From Paenibacillus sp. oral taxon 786 str. D14 (GTDB lineage: Bacteria > Bacillota > Bacilli > Paenibacillales > Paenibacillaceae), in contig NZ_GG695970.1 of NCBI RefSeq assembly GCF_000159955.1, positions 434,168 to 461,753 of the forward strand: DNA of 27,586 nucleotides, written 5' to 3'. Position numbers and translations under genes: made by a program. Numbering within the stretch: the stretch's first letter is position 1; each line of letters opens with the position of its first letter. Shown here one piece after another: positions 7,843-15,341 of the stretch. The notes under the pieces were generated by a model. The model saw nothing but the letters and a program-made list of their open reading frames with translations, was not told the origin of the DNA and made no database searches.

Positions 7843-7848
7843 TAAACT
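7843..7848 (+). promoter_or_regulatory. -10 box of the Fnr-dependent promoter
   Basis: TAAACT matches TATAAT at four of six positions. No -35 box is visible because the Fnr site occupies that place. The predicted transcript starts near 7855, about 31 nt before the ATG. Confidence 0.5.
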
Positions 7849-7885
7849 GAGAGTAGCTCTTAGTTCAAGAAGGGGAGAGAAGCTG

Positions 7886-8272
7886 ATGAATCAACGTTTG
7901 GGTGCTGTTGCCTGTTTGCTCGCGGCCGGGATGCTTCTGCTATCGGCATGTGCCGACGCCCCAGGGCGCTATATTGGCGAATCTGAGCCGGCGGCGGAAA
8001 CAACAGGACCGGTGAAGTCGTTTACCGTTCATGCCAGCTCATCGGGATACGACTTGACGGAAATCAAGGTCAAACGGGGCAATACGGTGCAGATTACGCT
8101 CAAAAATAAGCAGGGGATGCACTCGTTGAAAATCAAAGGATACAACAAAGAAGTCCGCGGAGGCAAAACGATTACGTTTACGGCTGACCAAGCCGGAACC
8201 TTTGAGTACTCCTGCAACATCTCCTGCGGCAAGAACCACAAGGAGATGAAAGGCATCTTGATCGTAAAATAA
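7886..8272 (+). CDS. CuA-type cupredoxin lipoprotein
   Basis: A 128-residue lipoprotein. The signal peptide ends in the lipobox LSAC with lipidated C22, so it should be anchored on the outer face of the membrane. The rest is one cupredoxin fold of the oxidase subunit II type. All side-chain ligands of a binuclear CuA centre are present in the canonical spacing C-x3-C-x3-H-x2-M: C110, C114, H118 and M121, with upstream H79 in GMHSLKIKGY. It lacks the two transmembrane helices of a true oxidase subunit II. A likely role is electron transfer outside the membrane during anaerobic respiration, perhaps to NirK or to a NO- or N2O-processing enzyme. The partner is inferred, not shown. ATG 7886 follows AGGGGAGAGA. 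The 5' flank carries an Fnr class II promoter. Confidence 0.85.
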   Translation: MNQRLGAVACLLAAGMLLLSACADAPGRYIGESEPAAETTGPVKSFTVHASSSGYDLTEIKVKRGNTVQITLKNKQGMHSLKIKGYNKEVRGGKTITFTADQAGTFEYSCNISCGKNHKEMKGILIVK

Positions 8273-8316
8273 AAAGCTGACGGCTCATCCAGCAGATGAA
8301 GTCGCCAGCTTTTTTT
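8271..8316. terminator. Bidirectional terminator between convergent genes
   Basis: AAAAAGCTG (8271-8279) pairs with CAGCTTTTT (8306-8314), with further partial pairing inside. Runs of A on one side and T on the other serve both strands. It begins within a base of the lipoprotein stop and lies about 70 bp from the end of the minus-strand operon. Confidence 0.75.
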
Positions 8317-8384
8317 GATAAGGAGAGCTGTATTTCTGCATGCGTGTGGCATCCCTTACGTGATTATCCCGTTGCATCACAACC

Positions 8385-8684
8385 TCAAAAATACCCCAAC
8401 TGCTCCTTGGCTGCCTCCGACATCTGCTCCGGCGACCAGCGCGGCTCCCAGACGACGTCGATGACCGGGTTTTGGATTCCAAGTTGATCGTTAAGAACCC
8501 AACGAACACCGCCAACAATCGTATCATGCATCGGGCAGCCCGGCGTTGTTAAAGTCATCTGAATGTAGACATGATCATCTTCTTCCCGAATGTCGTATAC
8601 CAGCCCTAGATCAACGATATTTACGCCCAGCTCGGGATCATAAACCTCACGCAGGCATTCACGGATTTGTTCAATTTTATTCAT
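8385..8684 (-). CDS. DUF59 (MIP18/PaaD/SufT-like) protein
   Basis: A 99-residue single-domain DUF59 protein, the family linked to iron-sulfur cluster assembly (SufT, PaaD, MIP18). The family core is complete: EVYDPELGVNIVDLGLVYDI near the N-terminus and TLTTPGCPMHDTI with the conserved Cys, then VVWEPRWSPEQMSEAA. It is the last gene of the nirK operon, 27 bp after the membrane protein gene. The start is taken as ATG at 8684 (nine bases after GGAGG) rather than GTG at 8690, which would leave only three bases of spacing. In this setting it may help mature a metal centre in a partner protein, which is an inference. Confidence 0.85.
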   Translation of the reverse strand: MNKIEQIRECLREVYDPELGVNIVDLGLVYDIREEDDHVYIQMTLTTPGCPMHDTIVGGVRWVLNDQLGIQNPVIDVVWEPRWSPEQMSEAAKEQLGYF

Positions 8685-8711
8685 GGCCACTAACCTCCAT
8701 TTGCATTGTCG

Positions 8712-9953
8712 TTAATGAGCAAACACCATTGCGATCAAAGCGATATAAGCCACCGAAACGATGGATAATACGGCGCCTCCGATGGCAATAACGATCGATG
8801 AGCCGGTCACGATGCCGATGAGGACGGTCAAATTCGCACAGAGAATCAAGGTTAACCCGAGATTCACTTTCCGCTCGTCCAGCAGGTCGGCCAGTACCGG
8901 CGTTCCCGGGCGTCCGGCTTGCTTGCCGTATTTGTAGGTCCACCACAGGAACGGTACGATTTTGGACACGTATCCAAGCACCGTGAACGACACCCAGTAG
9001 CTTAAATAAACAAAGCCGGCTGTGAGAACAGTTTGAGTTTCCAGCAGTTGCCCTGGTGACACCAGTGCCCGCACCGCAAACATGAGCGCAAAGGCGGCAA
9101 AGATTTGGCTTCCGGTGACTGTCCATTCAATGCCTGCCCCCGGGCTGCGTTTATGCCGTTTGCTGCGGATTTGCAACAGATGAACGTTATAACAAAGAAC
9201 GGCAACAACAATCAGGTGCAGCGCGGCAATTTTGAAGCCTGTTGGCAAACCAAACAGAAAGGAAGTCGCGCCTAGCAGAACCCCTGCGTTCCATACCCCT
9301 AAGACGACGTATTCCAGCCGGGTTGGATAGTTATGGGACAAATAAAACATCGGCAACAGCTTGTAGCTGAACCCGGTGATCAACAGACCAAACCAGCCTA
9401 GCGTCCCCAGCCAGATATGCGTACCAAATAGGTTTTCGTGCAAATCGTTGTAAAGACCGGTCGCAAAATTGATCCCCATCGCCATCCCGGATAACCCGGT
9501 GAGCAGCAGGTAAAACACCGCGCAGGCAGTGCTAATGGTGATCGCGTTCCACGTTTCGGCCCGCAGCAATGTGGCGGCCAGGTTCCAAACGAACAGGACA
9601 ACTCCAGAGAATGCGAGTGTGGCAAAGCCGCCAATCCAATACGTGTCGCCTTGAATGAAGCCAAATAGCAGACCAAACAGACCAATCGTAAAAAGTGTAT
9701 AATGCACATACCCGAGACGTTCGCTGTAGATCTTCGACTGCAAAATAACGTTGATCAGCTGGTAGACGGCACCCATCGCCAGCATGGTTGCCCAGCCCAG
9801 CACAAACAGGTGCACCTGGAACCAGCCGGCCGGGCCGCGGATCTCATCGCCGATCCAGCCTGTGAGTGACATCAGGGAGGTGGCGTGAAACAGGACGAAT
9901 CCGAAGATTCCGGTGACGATAAAGAGAAAGGGCAGGCGGGACATGGCCGGCAT
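8712..9953 (-). CDS. 12-helix membrane protein, oxidase subunit I/NnrS-like
   Basis: A 413-residue integral membrane protein with about 12 hydrophobic segments, the size of a small haem-copper oxidase subunit I. Histidines lie in or near helices: H48 in VHLFVLGWATMLAMGAVYQL, H172 and H179 in LHENLFGTHIWLG, H207, H246 and H258. A pattern H-x(3-5)-LGW-x(5)-G-x(2)-Y-x-L occurs twice (helix 2 and helix 6), and a looser version LGYVSKIVPFLWW is in helix 10, suggesting an internal repeat. The paired histidines that bind CuB and the HxH of helix 10 in true oxidases or NO reductases are not seen. It resembles NnrS-like or divergent oxidase-like proteins found near nitrite reductases. Function is unknown. 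ATG 9953 follows AAGGAGGTG at ideal spacing. Confidence 0.7.
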   Translation of the reverse strand: MPAMSRLPFLFIVTGIFGFVLFHATSLMSLTGWIGDEIRGPAGWFQVHLFVLGWATMLAMGAVYQLINVILQSKIYSERLGYVHYTLFTIGLFGLLFGFIQGDTYWIGGFATLAFSGVVLFVWNLAATLLRAETWNAITISTACAVFYLLLTGLSGMAMGINFATGLYNDLHENLFGTHIWLGTLGWFGLLITGFSYKLLPMFYLSHNYPTRLEYVVLGVWNAGVLLGATSFLFGLPTGFKIAALHLIVVAVLCYNVHLLQIRSKRHKRSPGAGIEWTVTGSQIFAAFALMFAVRALVSPGQLLETQTVLTAGFVYLSYWVSFTVLGYVSKIVPFLWWTYKYGKQAGRPGTPVLADLLDERKVNLGLTLILCANLTVLIGIVTGSSIVIAIGGAVLSIVSVAYIALIAMVFAH

Positions 9954-9966
9954 CAGGTTCACCTCC

Positions 9967-10527
9967 TTAAGGTTTGCGAATTTGGACTTTGGCCGTCCCA
10001 TCCGGTTGTTCTTCCACCGTATAGGTGCAGCCCAAGCTGTTTAATTCCTCGATAAGAAATACCGGTACCCGGTCGTTGTGAATATGCACCTCATCACCTG
10101 ATTTGCAGCGATCCAAGGCTGCCAGCGTTCGAACCATCGGTTGCGGCGGTTCCAGACCACGGTTGTCCAGCGTGATGATGTTAGGGGTGGCGGCAGATTC
10201 GCCGGATCCACCCGTTGATGCCGGAGCAACCTCTGCGGTTGCTTCAACTGGTACGGATTCGTTTTCCTCTTCGAGCCATGCCTTGTTTTTCTTATGGACA
10301 AATGTCGTGATCCAATGCTCTTTGTCTAGCATCACCGCTTTGCCGACGAGTCCCTTCATTTTCAGAAGCTTGAGCAAAGGGGTCGGCTTGAAGGGGGCGT
10401 GAAGCACGAAGAGATCGTCTTTTTCCAGCTTTTTGACAGTATCCATGATGAGCTGGAACGGCTCCAGTTTGTTCCGTAGTTGCTCTCGAACGTCCAGCTC
10501 TACAATTCTGGCGTCTTGTCGATTCAT
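9967..10527 (-). CDS. Protein with two DUF2249 domains
   Basis: A 186-residue cytosolic protein. The N-terminal DUF2249 domain (about 5-75) contains IVELDVREQL and FQLIMDTVKKLEKDD. A linker rich in E, A, S and G (about 85-115) follows. A second DUF2249/TusA-like domain (about 116-186) contains ITLDNRGLEPPQPMVRTLAA and ends VQIRKP. These domains have a SirA/TusA fold but lack its catalytic Cys here. They recur next to nitrite and NO reductase genes, where their role is undefined, perhaps in haem or metal handling. The gene lies 44 bp after nirK and 13 bp before the membrane protein gene. The start has GAGGTGACG upstream. Confidence 0.85.
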   Translation of the reverse strand: MNRQDARIVELDVREQLRNKLEPFQLIMDTVKKLEKDDLFVLHAPFKPTPLLKLLKMKGLVGKAVMLDKEHWITTFVHKKNKAWLEEENESVPVEATAEVAPASTGGSGESAATPNIITLDNRGLEPPQPMVRTLAALDRCKSGDEVHIHNDRVPVFLIEELNSLGCTYTVEEQPDGTAKVQIRKP

Positions 10528-10571
10528 CCAACGTCACCTCGTTTATGAATTTGCGTGAAAATGGTATTTCA

Positions 10572-11570
10572 TTAATGGCTCATCACCGGTTCTCCATGAT
10601 CTGTCCCGTCCTGGCTTACGCGCAGGATCGCCGTAGCTCCGAGGTTAGCATCACCCAGCTGATGGGTCAAAATCAGATAATCGCCTTCTTCCATGACGGT
10701 AAACTCAACGACTGCGCCGCCGCCGGCCGGAAGCAACACCGTTTGCATGCCGTACAGCTGATTGCTTGGATTCCCGTCCAGATAGACGCGATCAAAGGTC
10801 GTCCCAACCACATGGAACGAAGAAACATGATTTGGTCCCGCATTGATGACGTACAGCCGAACCTTGTCGCCGACTTTGGCGAGCAAGGGGTGTTCTTTTA
10901 ACGTAAAATCATCGCCGTTGAACACAACATACTCCGGATCACCTTGTTGAAAAGCATCCAAATCATTTGCCGCATACCACTCGCTTTGGACGATCGTATA
11001 TTCTCGGTCGATATCCGAGTCCGTAGGGTATCCGTCCTTCGGTTCAACGATGATCATCCCATACATCCCATTGGCTACATGCAGCAGTACCGGACTTGCT
11101 CCGCAATGGTACATGAACACGCCTGGCGTGTTGGCGGGATAAGTAAACGTGCCGTGCTCGTTAGGCATCACTTCAACGAACTTCTCGCTTGGAGCGGCAT
11201 GGACCGCATGGAAATCCATCGAATGCGGCATATCTGGATCTAGGTTTTTTAAGGTAAACTCCAGCTGATCGCCTTGCTTCACGCGCAACACCGGCCCGGG
11301 GGCGGTACCGTTAAGTGTCCAGGCGGGATAAGTGACGCCTTCGGAAATCTCGATATCCGCTTGCTGCGCGGTCATTTCAATGCGGACGGTATGGCCTTCC
11401 CGTTGAATGATTGGCTCAACTGGCGGTGGATGGAGATGCTGTTCTTCCTCTTGCAGGACGGTATCACTGACCTGGGGTGTCTCCGATGGGAACGCAAACC
11501 ATGCTGCGGCAATCATGACCAGACAGCACAAACTAAGCAATAGATGCTTCGGGATGTTCCGCGATTTCAT
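10572..11570 (-). CDS. nirK: Copper-containing nitrite reductase NirK
   Basis: A 332-residue copper nitrite reductase that reduces nitrite to nitric oxide outside the membrane. An uncleaved or cleaved hydrophobic N-terminus (about 9-27) exports or anchors it. Two cupredoxin domains follow. Type 1 copper ligands are H116 (MPHSMDFH), C156, H164 and M169 (YHCGASPVLLHVANGMYGM). Type 2 ligands are H121, H155 and H303. The catalytic pair is D119 and H253 (SSFHVVGTTFDRVYLDG). All key residues are therefore present. It heads a four-gene minus-strand operon and has an Fnr class II promoter upstream. The ribosome site is AAAGAGGA. No NO reductase gene is in the window, so the NO produced must be handled by a gene elsewhere or by an unrecognised partner here. 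Confidence 0.93.
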   Translation of the reverse strand: MKSRNIPKHLLLSLCCLVMIAAAWFAFPSETPQVSDTVLQEEEQHLHPPPVEPIIQREGHTVRIEMTAQQADIEISEGVTYPAWTLNGTAPGPVLRVKQGDQLEFTLKNLDPDMPHSMDFHAVHAAPSEKFVEVMPNEHGTFTYPANTPGVFMYHCGASPVLLHVANGMYGMIIVEPKDGYPTDSDIDREYTIVQSEWYAANDLDAFQQGDPEYVVFNGDDFTLKEHPLLAKVGDKVRLYVINAGPNHVSSFHVVGTTFDRVYLDGNPSNQLYGMQTVLLPAGGGAVVEFTVMEEGDYLILTHQLGDANLGATAILRVSQDGTDHGEPVMSH

Positions 11571-11626
11571 CGGTCATTCCTCTTTCTATCTGAAATGGCT
11601 AAGCAATAACTCCTTGATGTACCTTC

Positions 11627-11632
11627 ATCGTA
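11627..11632 (-). promoter_or_regulatory. -10 box of the nirK promoter
   Basis: On the minus strand this reads TACGAT, four to five matches to TATAAT. The predicted start is near 11620, about 50 nt before the nirK ATG. The place of the -35 box is taken by the Fnr site. Confidence 0.6.
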
Positions 11633-11653
11633 CGATGGGTCCGAAGACCGCAT

Positions 11654-11669
11654 TGTGATATGTATCACA
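11654..11669 (-). promoter_or_regulatory. Fnr box of the nirK operon
   Basis: TGTGATATGTATCACA has perfect 7-bp inverted arms around a 2-bp centre and fits TGTGA-N6-TCACA. Its centre (11661.5) is exactly 32 bp from the -10 centre, which is -41.5 from the predicted start. This is the same geometry as at the CuA lipoprotein promoter, so both units are probably switched on by Fnr when oxygen is absent. Confidence 0.85.
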
Positions 11670-11744
11670 TGAAAGTTGTCGAAAATGTTGTCATTTGATT
11701 CCCATTCTCAGTGCATAAATGAGTTAATTCCGATCTGTTTGATA

Positions 11745-11773
11745 TTGTATTCGCGGGGCAGATGAAGTAAGAT
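11745..11773 (+). promoter_or_regulatory. Promoter of the metE leader
   Basis: TTGTAT (11745-11750), 17 bp, TAAGAT (11768-11773). The start would be near 11780, about 20 nt before the riboswitch fold. Confidence 0.6.
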
Positions 11774-11802
11774 GGTAGGTATATTCCAACCGAATATAGC
11801 GG

Positions 11803-11975
11803 AAATAGGTGTTCCGGCCAAGATTGGCCGGAGCTTAAAAGGGAAGTCCGGTGCAATGCCGGCGCGGTCCCGCCACTGTAACGGAGGAGTCGGATGTGTG
11901 AGATGCCACTGGTGATGTAATCATTGGGAAGGTCACATCCGGCGATGATGCCGAAGCCAGGAGACCTGCCTATTT
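11803..11975 (+). ncRNA. Cobalamin riboswitch
   Basis: The conserved features of the B12 aptamer are present in order. P1 arms are AAATAGG (11803-11809) and CCTATTT (11969-11975). The core AAAAGGGAAGTCCGGTGCAA begins near 11837, followed by GCCGGCGCGGTCCCGCCACT and GTAACGG. The B12 box reads GCCAGGAGACCTGCC at about 11956-11970. A terminator follows, then metE. Binding of adenosyl- or methylcobalamin would favour termination and shut off the B12-independent enzyme. Confidence 0.95.
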
Positions 11976-12043
11976 CGACAGCACTGCTGTACCTACGGGA
12001 GATAGGGAGGTGTTAAAGTTGCAAGCCATCGAACAACGGATCG

Positions 12044-12080
12044 AAGGTCCTCTTTAGCCATGCTATCGAGGACCTTTTTT
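12044..12080 (+). terminator. Riboswitch expression-platform terminator
   Basis: AAGGTCCTC (12044-12052) and GAGGACCTT (12068-12076) form a 9-bp stem followed by a T run to 12080. It lies between the cobalamin aptamer and metE, so it is the probable switch element. Confidence 0.9.
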
Positions 12081-12130
12081 GTGCTTTACGGATTGGCGCG
12101 TTTTGAACTTACCAATGGGAGGCAATGAAT

Positions 12131-14437
12131 ATGGGGAAATTTGTTAGCGGAAATCTGGGGTATCCCAGAATCGGAAGACAACGGGAATGGAAGAAGCAGA
12201 TCGAGGCTTATTGGGCAGGAAAAATCACGGAGCCGGAGCTCCATGCTCGATTAAAAGAGATTCGCTTGAACAACCTGCGTCTGCAGCGGGATCGGGGACT
12301 TGATGTCATCCCGGTGGGCGATTTTACGTATTACGATCACGTCCTTGATACAGCGACGATGTTTGGCCTAGTACCGGAGCGCTTCGTATGGAACGGTGAC
12401 CAAGTATCGCTTGATCTGTATTACGCCATCGCAAGAGGCGACGACCAAGCGACCGCCAGTGAGATGACCAAATGGTTTAATACGAACTACCATTATATCG
12501 TGCCTGAGCTTGGGAACCGAGATCCCAAGTTGACCGTCAATCGGCCGCTGGCGGCTTATCTGGAAGCGAAACAGGAGCTCGGGATCAACGGAAGGCCTGT
12601 ACTGCTTGGGCTGTTTACTTTGCTGAAGCTGTCCAAGGGGGAAACGGCGGGGGAAGTCGAGACTTGGACCCGCAAGCTGCTGCCGCTATACGTACAGGTG
12701 CTGCGCGAGCTGAAGGCGGCGGGCGCAGATTGGGTGCAAATCGACGAACCGGCTATCGTTGTCTCTTTAAGTGAGGAGGACGTACACCGGCTTCGCTTGA
12801 TCTACCAGGCGATCGCGCAGGAGGTTCCGGGACTGCGACTGATGCTGCAAACCTACTTTGATGCGGTTGAACGATACGAAGATCTGATTGAACTGCCGGT
12901 GCACGGCTTGGGGTTGGATTTCGTACACGGCTGGGACGGTAACCTGGAAGCGCTCCGGCGTTACGGCTTTCCCGCTGGCAAGACGATGGGAGCGGGACTG
13001 ATTGACGGGCGGAACATTTGGCGCACGGATTTAGATGAGGCGCTTAGCCTGGTGAAGACGATTTCGCTCCAGTCCGGAGCGCCGGATGTGATCGTGCAGC
13101 CTTCCTGCAGCTTGCTGCATGTCCCGGTATCTGCTGCAGGGGAAGAGCGGCTTAATCCGGTATTGCGCGATGCGTTGGCCTTTGCCGAGCAGAAGCTGGA
13201 GGAGTTGGTGAGCTTAAGCAGGGCGGCAAATGGGGAAGAACCAGAGCCGGTGCAGTTCGCCGAGAATCGTCGCGCCTTGGCTGTACTTGCCGCAGATCCG
13301 GCCCGCAGCCTTGCTTCGGTGCGGGAAGAAGCAGCGCAGACTGCAGCGGCTCCGGCCGAGCGCGCCAGCGATTTCGCCGATCGGCGGCGGAAGCAGCAGG
13401 CAAAGTGGCAGTTGCCGTTCCTGCCGACCACAACGATCGGCAGTTTCCCGCAAACCGCCGAGGTTCGGGCCGCCCGGCAGAAATGGCGTAAAGGCGAGTG
13501 GAGCCCAGAGAAGTACGAGGCGTTCATTCTAGCGGAAATCCGCAAATGGGTTGAGCTCCAGGAGGAGATCGGGCTCGACGTATTGGTGCACGGTGAATTC
13601 GAGCGCACCGATATGGTGGAATTTTTCGGAGAGAAGCTTCCGGGATTTGCGTTTACGCAAGGAGGCTGGGTACAGTCCTACGGCACGCGCTGCGTAAAAC
13701 CGCCGATCATTTATGGAGACGTCGAATTTGCGGGGCCAATGACCGTTAAGGAAACGGCCTATGCCCAGAGCTTGACGAACAAACCGGTGAAAGGGATGCT
13801 AACGGGACCGATCACTATCCTAAACTGGTCCTTTGTTCGCAGCGACCTGTCCCGGGAGCAGGTGGCTTATCAAATTGCTCTGGCTCTGCGAAGGGAAGTC
13901 GAGGCGTTGGAGGAAGCGGGGATCGAGATGATCCAAGTGGACGAGCCTGCGCTGCGCGAAGGGCTGCCGCTCAAGCAGAAGGATTGGGCGAACTATTTGA
14001 AGTGGGCGGTGAAGGCGTTCCGCGTGACGACCTCATCGGTCCGGGATACGACGCAGATTCATACGCATATGTGCTACTGCGAATTTGACGATATCTTGGA
14101 GGAGATCCGTGCGCTGGATGCCGATGTGATCTCGATCGAAACGTCGCGCAGCCACGGCGAGCTGATCCAGAGTTTTGAGAAGCATACGTATCCGCTTGGA
14201 ATTGGGCTGGGGGTTTACGACATTCATAGCCCGCGCGTCCCGTCTGCGGAGGAGATGGTACGGTTGATCGAGCGGGCGCTCCAAGTTTTGGACCCGGAAC
14301 TTTTCTGGGTGAACCCTGATTGCGGCTTGAAAACGAGAGGACAACACGAAACGGTCGCAGCGCTGCGGCAAATGACGGCGGCAGCAGAGCAGGTTCGCAG
14401 CAAATTTGGACGTGGAACGCAGGCAACACGGCAGTGA
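12131..14437 (+). CDS. metE: Cobalamin-independent methionine synthase
   Basis: MetE (768 aa) transfers a methyl group from methyl-tetrahydrofolate (triglutamate) to homocysteine to make methionine without B12. The N-terminal half begins with GNLGYPRIGRQREWKK, a family hallmark. The C-terminal catalytic half starts at LPTTTIGSFPQTAEVR (about 434) and has the zinc ligands in IHTHMCYCEF and NPDCGLKTR. Length matches the family. ATG 12131 is preferred: GGGAGG lies eight bases upstream, whereas ATG 12125 would have only two bases of spacing. Control by the upstream cobalamin riboswitch implies that the organism takes up or makes B12 and has a B12-dependent MetH elsewhere. No clear terminator follows. 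Confidence 0.97.
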   Translation: MGKFVSGNLGYPRIGRQREWKKQIEAYWAGKITEPELHARLKEIRLNNLRLQRDRGLDVIPVGDFTYYDHVLDTATMFGLVPERFVWNGDQVSLDLYYAIARGDDQATASEMTKWFNTNYHYIVPELGNRDPKLTVNRPLAAYLEAKQELGINGRPVLLGLFTLLKLSKGETAGEVETWTRKLLPLYVQVLRELKAAGADWVQIDEPAIVVSLSEEDVHRLRLIYQAIAQEVPGLRLMLQTYFDAVERYEDLIELPVHGLGLDFVHGWDGNLEALRRYGFPAGKTMGAGLIDGRNIWRTDLDEALSLVKTISLQSGAPDVIVQPSCSLLHVPVSAAGEERLNPVLRDALAFAEQKLEELVSLSRAANGEEPEPVQFAENRRALAVLAADPARSLASVREEAAQTAAAPAERASDFADRRRKQQAKWQLPFLPTTTIGSFPQTAEVRAARQKWRKGEWSPEKYEAFILAEIRKWVELQEEIGLDVLVHGEFERTDMVEFFGEKLPGFAFTQGGWVQSYGTRCVKPPIIYGDVEFAGPMTVKETAYAQSLTNKPVKGMLTGPITILNWSFVRSDLSREQVAYQIALALRREVEALEEAGIEMIQVDEPALREGLPLKQKDWANYLKWAVKAFRVTTSSVRDTTQIHTHMCYCEFDDILEEIRALDADVISIETSRSHGELIQSFEKHTYPLGIGLGVYDIHSPRVPSAEEMVRLIERALQVLDPELFWVNPDCGLKTRGQHETVAALRQMTAAAEQVRSKFGRGTQATRQ

Positions 14438-14465
14438 AGGAAGTTTGATTTTTTTGAATCTGTAA

Positions 14466-14494
14466 TTGACAAAGTGGTAGTTAGCCTTTATCAT
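14466..14494 (+). promoter_or_regulatory. Azoreductase promoter with flanking inverted repeats
   Basis: TTGACA (14466-14471), a 17-bp spacer and TATCAT (14489-14494) form a strong sigma-A promoter. GGTAGT and ATTACC flank the -10 region as an imperfect inverted repeat, and AGTTAC/GTAACT with a 13-bp spacer lies downstream at about 14510-14534. Such sites could bind a MarR/HxlR-type repressor, but no known box is matched exactly. Confidence 0.6.
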
Positions 14495-14577
14495 TACCAT
14501 TGTTAAATCAGTTACAAGATAATATAGAGTAACTAGAAAAAAGAAAGTAAAGATAAAGAGTTGGAGGGAAACCACAG

Positions 14578-15204
14578 ATGTCTAAAGTTTTATTTGTCAA
14601 AGCCAATAATCGCCCAGCAGAGCAATCTGCTACTGTAAAGTTGTATGAAAGCTTCCTGCAAACTTACAAAGAAACTCATCCTAATGATGAAATCACCGAG
14701 TTGAACCTGTTCGAGTTGAACCTGCCTTATTATGATTTGGATATGCTAAACGGGCTGTTCAAAGTCAATAATGGGATCCCGACAACGCCAGAAGAGCAAA
14801 AAGCTGCTGACTTGGCCAATGGTTATCTGGAGCAATTTTTGAATGCGGATAAAGTCGTATTTGCGTTCCCGTTGTGGAACTTCACGATTCCGGCACAGCT
14901 GTTGACCTACCTGTTCTACTTGAACCAAGCTGGTAAAACGTTTAAGTACACCGAGCAAGGTCCGGTTGGCCTGGTCGGCGGCAAGAAAGTAGCGTTGCTG
15001 CAAGCGCGCGGCGGCGTTTATTCCGAAGGTCCAATGAGTGCGCTGGAAATGTCTCTGAACTATGTAAAGAACACCTTGGCCTTCTGGGGCATTAACGATC
15101 CGGAAGCCGTTGTGGTCGAGGGGCATAATCAATTCCAAGACCGCGCCGAAGAAATTATTCAAGATGGCGTAAAACGCGCTGCCGAGCTGGCTGCAAGATT
15201 CTAA
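14578..15204 (+). CDS. azoR: FMN-dependent NADH-azoreductase
   Basis: A 208-residue flavodoxin-like-fold reductase of the AzoR family. These enzymes use FMN and NAD(P)H to reduce azo compounds and quinones, and are thought to protect against quinone and thiol stress. Motifs are FPLWNFTIPAQLLTYLFYLN and LLQARGGVYS, the FMN-binding segments, and VEGHNQFQDRAEEI near the C-terminus. The start has GGAGGG about nine bases upstream. The gene has its own strong promoter and terminator, so it is a single-gene unit. Similar genes in Bacillus (azoR1, azoR2) are induced by quinones through YodB and MhqR. Confidence 0.92.
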   Translation: MSKVLFVKANNRPAEQSATVKLYESFLQTYKETHPNDEITELNLFELNLPYYDLDMLNGLFKVNNGIPTTPEEQKAADLANGYLEQFLNADKVVFAFPLWNFTIPAQLLTYLFYLNQAGKTFKYTEQGPVGLVGGKKVALLQARGGVYSEGPMSALEMSLNYVKNTLAFWGINDPEAVVVEGHNQFQDRAEEIIQDGVKRAAELAARF

Positions 15205-15226
15205 TTTATCTGATATGCAATTTGGG

Positions 15227-15262
15227 AAGCCTGAGCCGTTTAAAGACGGTTCAGGCTTTTTT
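15227..15262 (+). terminator. Terminator of the azoreductase gene
   Basis: A 13-bp stem AAGCCTGAGCCGT (15227-15239) / ACGGTTCAGGCTT (15246-15258) with one G-U pair is followed by Ts to 15262. It begins 22 bp after the stop codon. Confidence 0.92.
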
Positions 15263-15341
15263 CTTCTTGACCAACGAAGCAGGGAAAAAATAAAATGAGT
15301 CTAACAGAAAATCTAACAATATTAGAAAATTATCCCTCTAA

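Noticed and set aside
8546..8791. 81-codon plus-strand ORF over the DUF59 and membrane protein genes
   Set aside because: It is antisense to two well-supported genes with good ribosome sites and shows no conserved motif.
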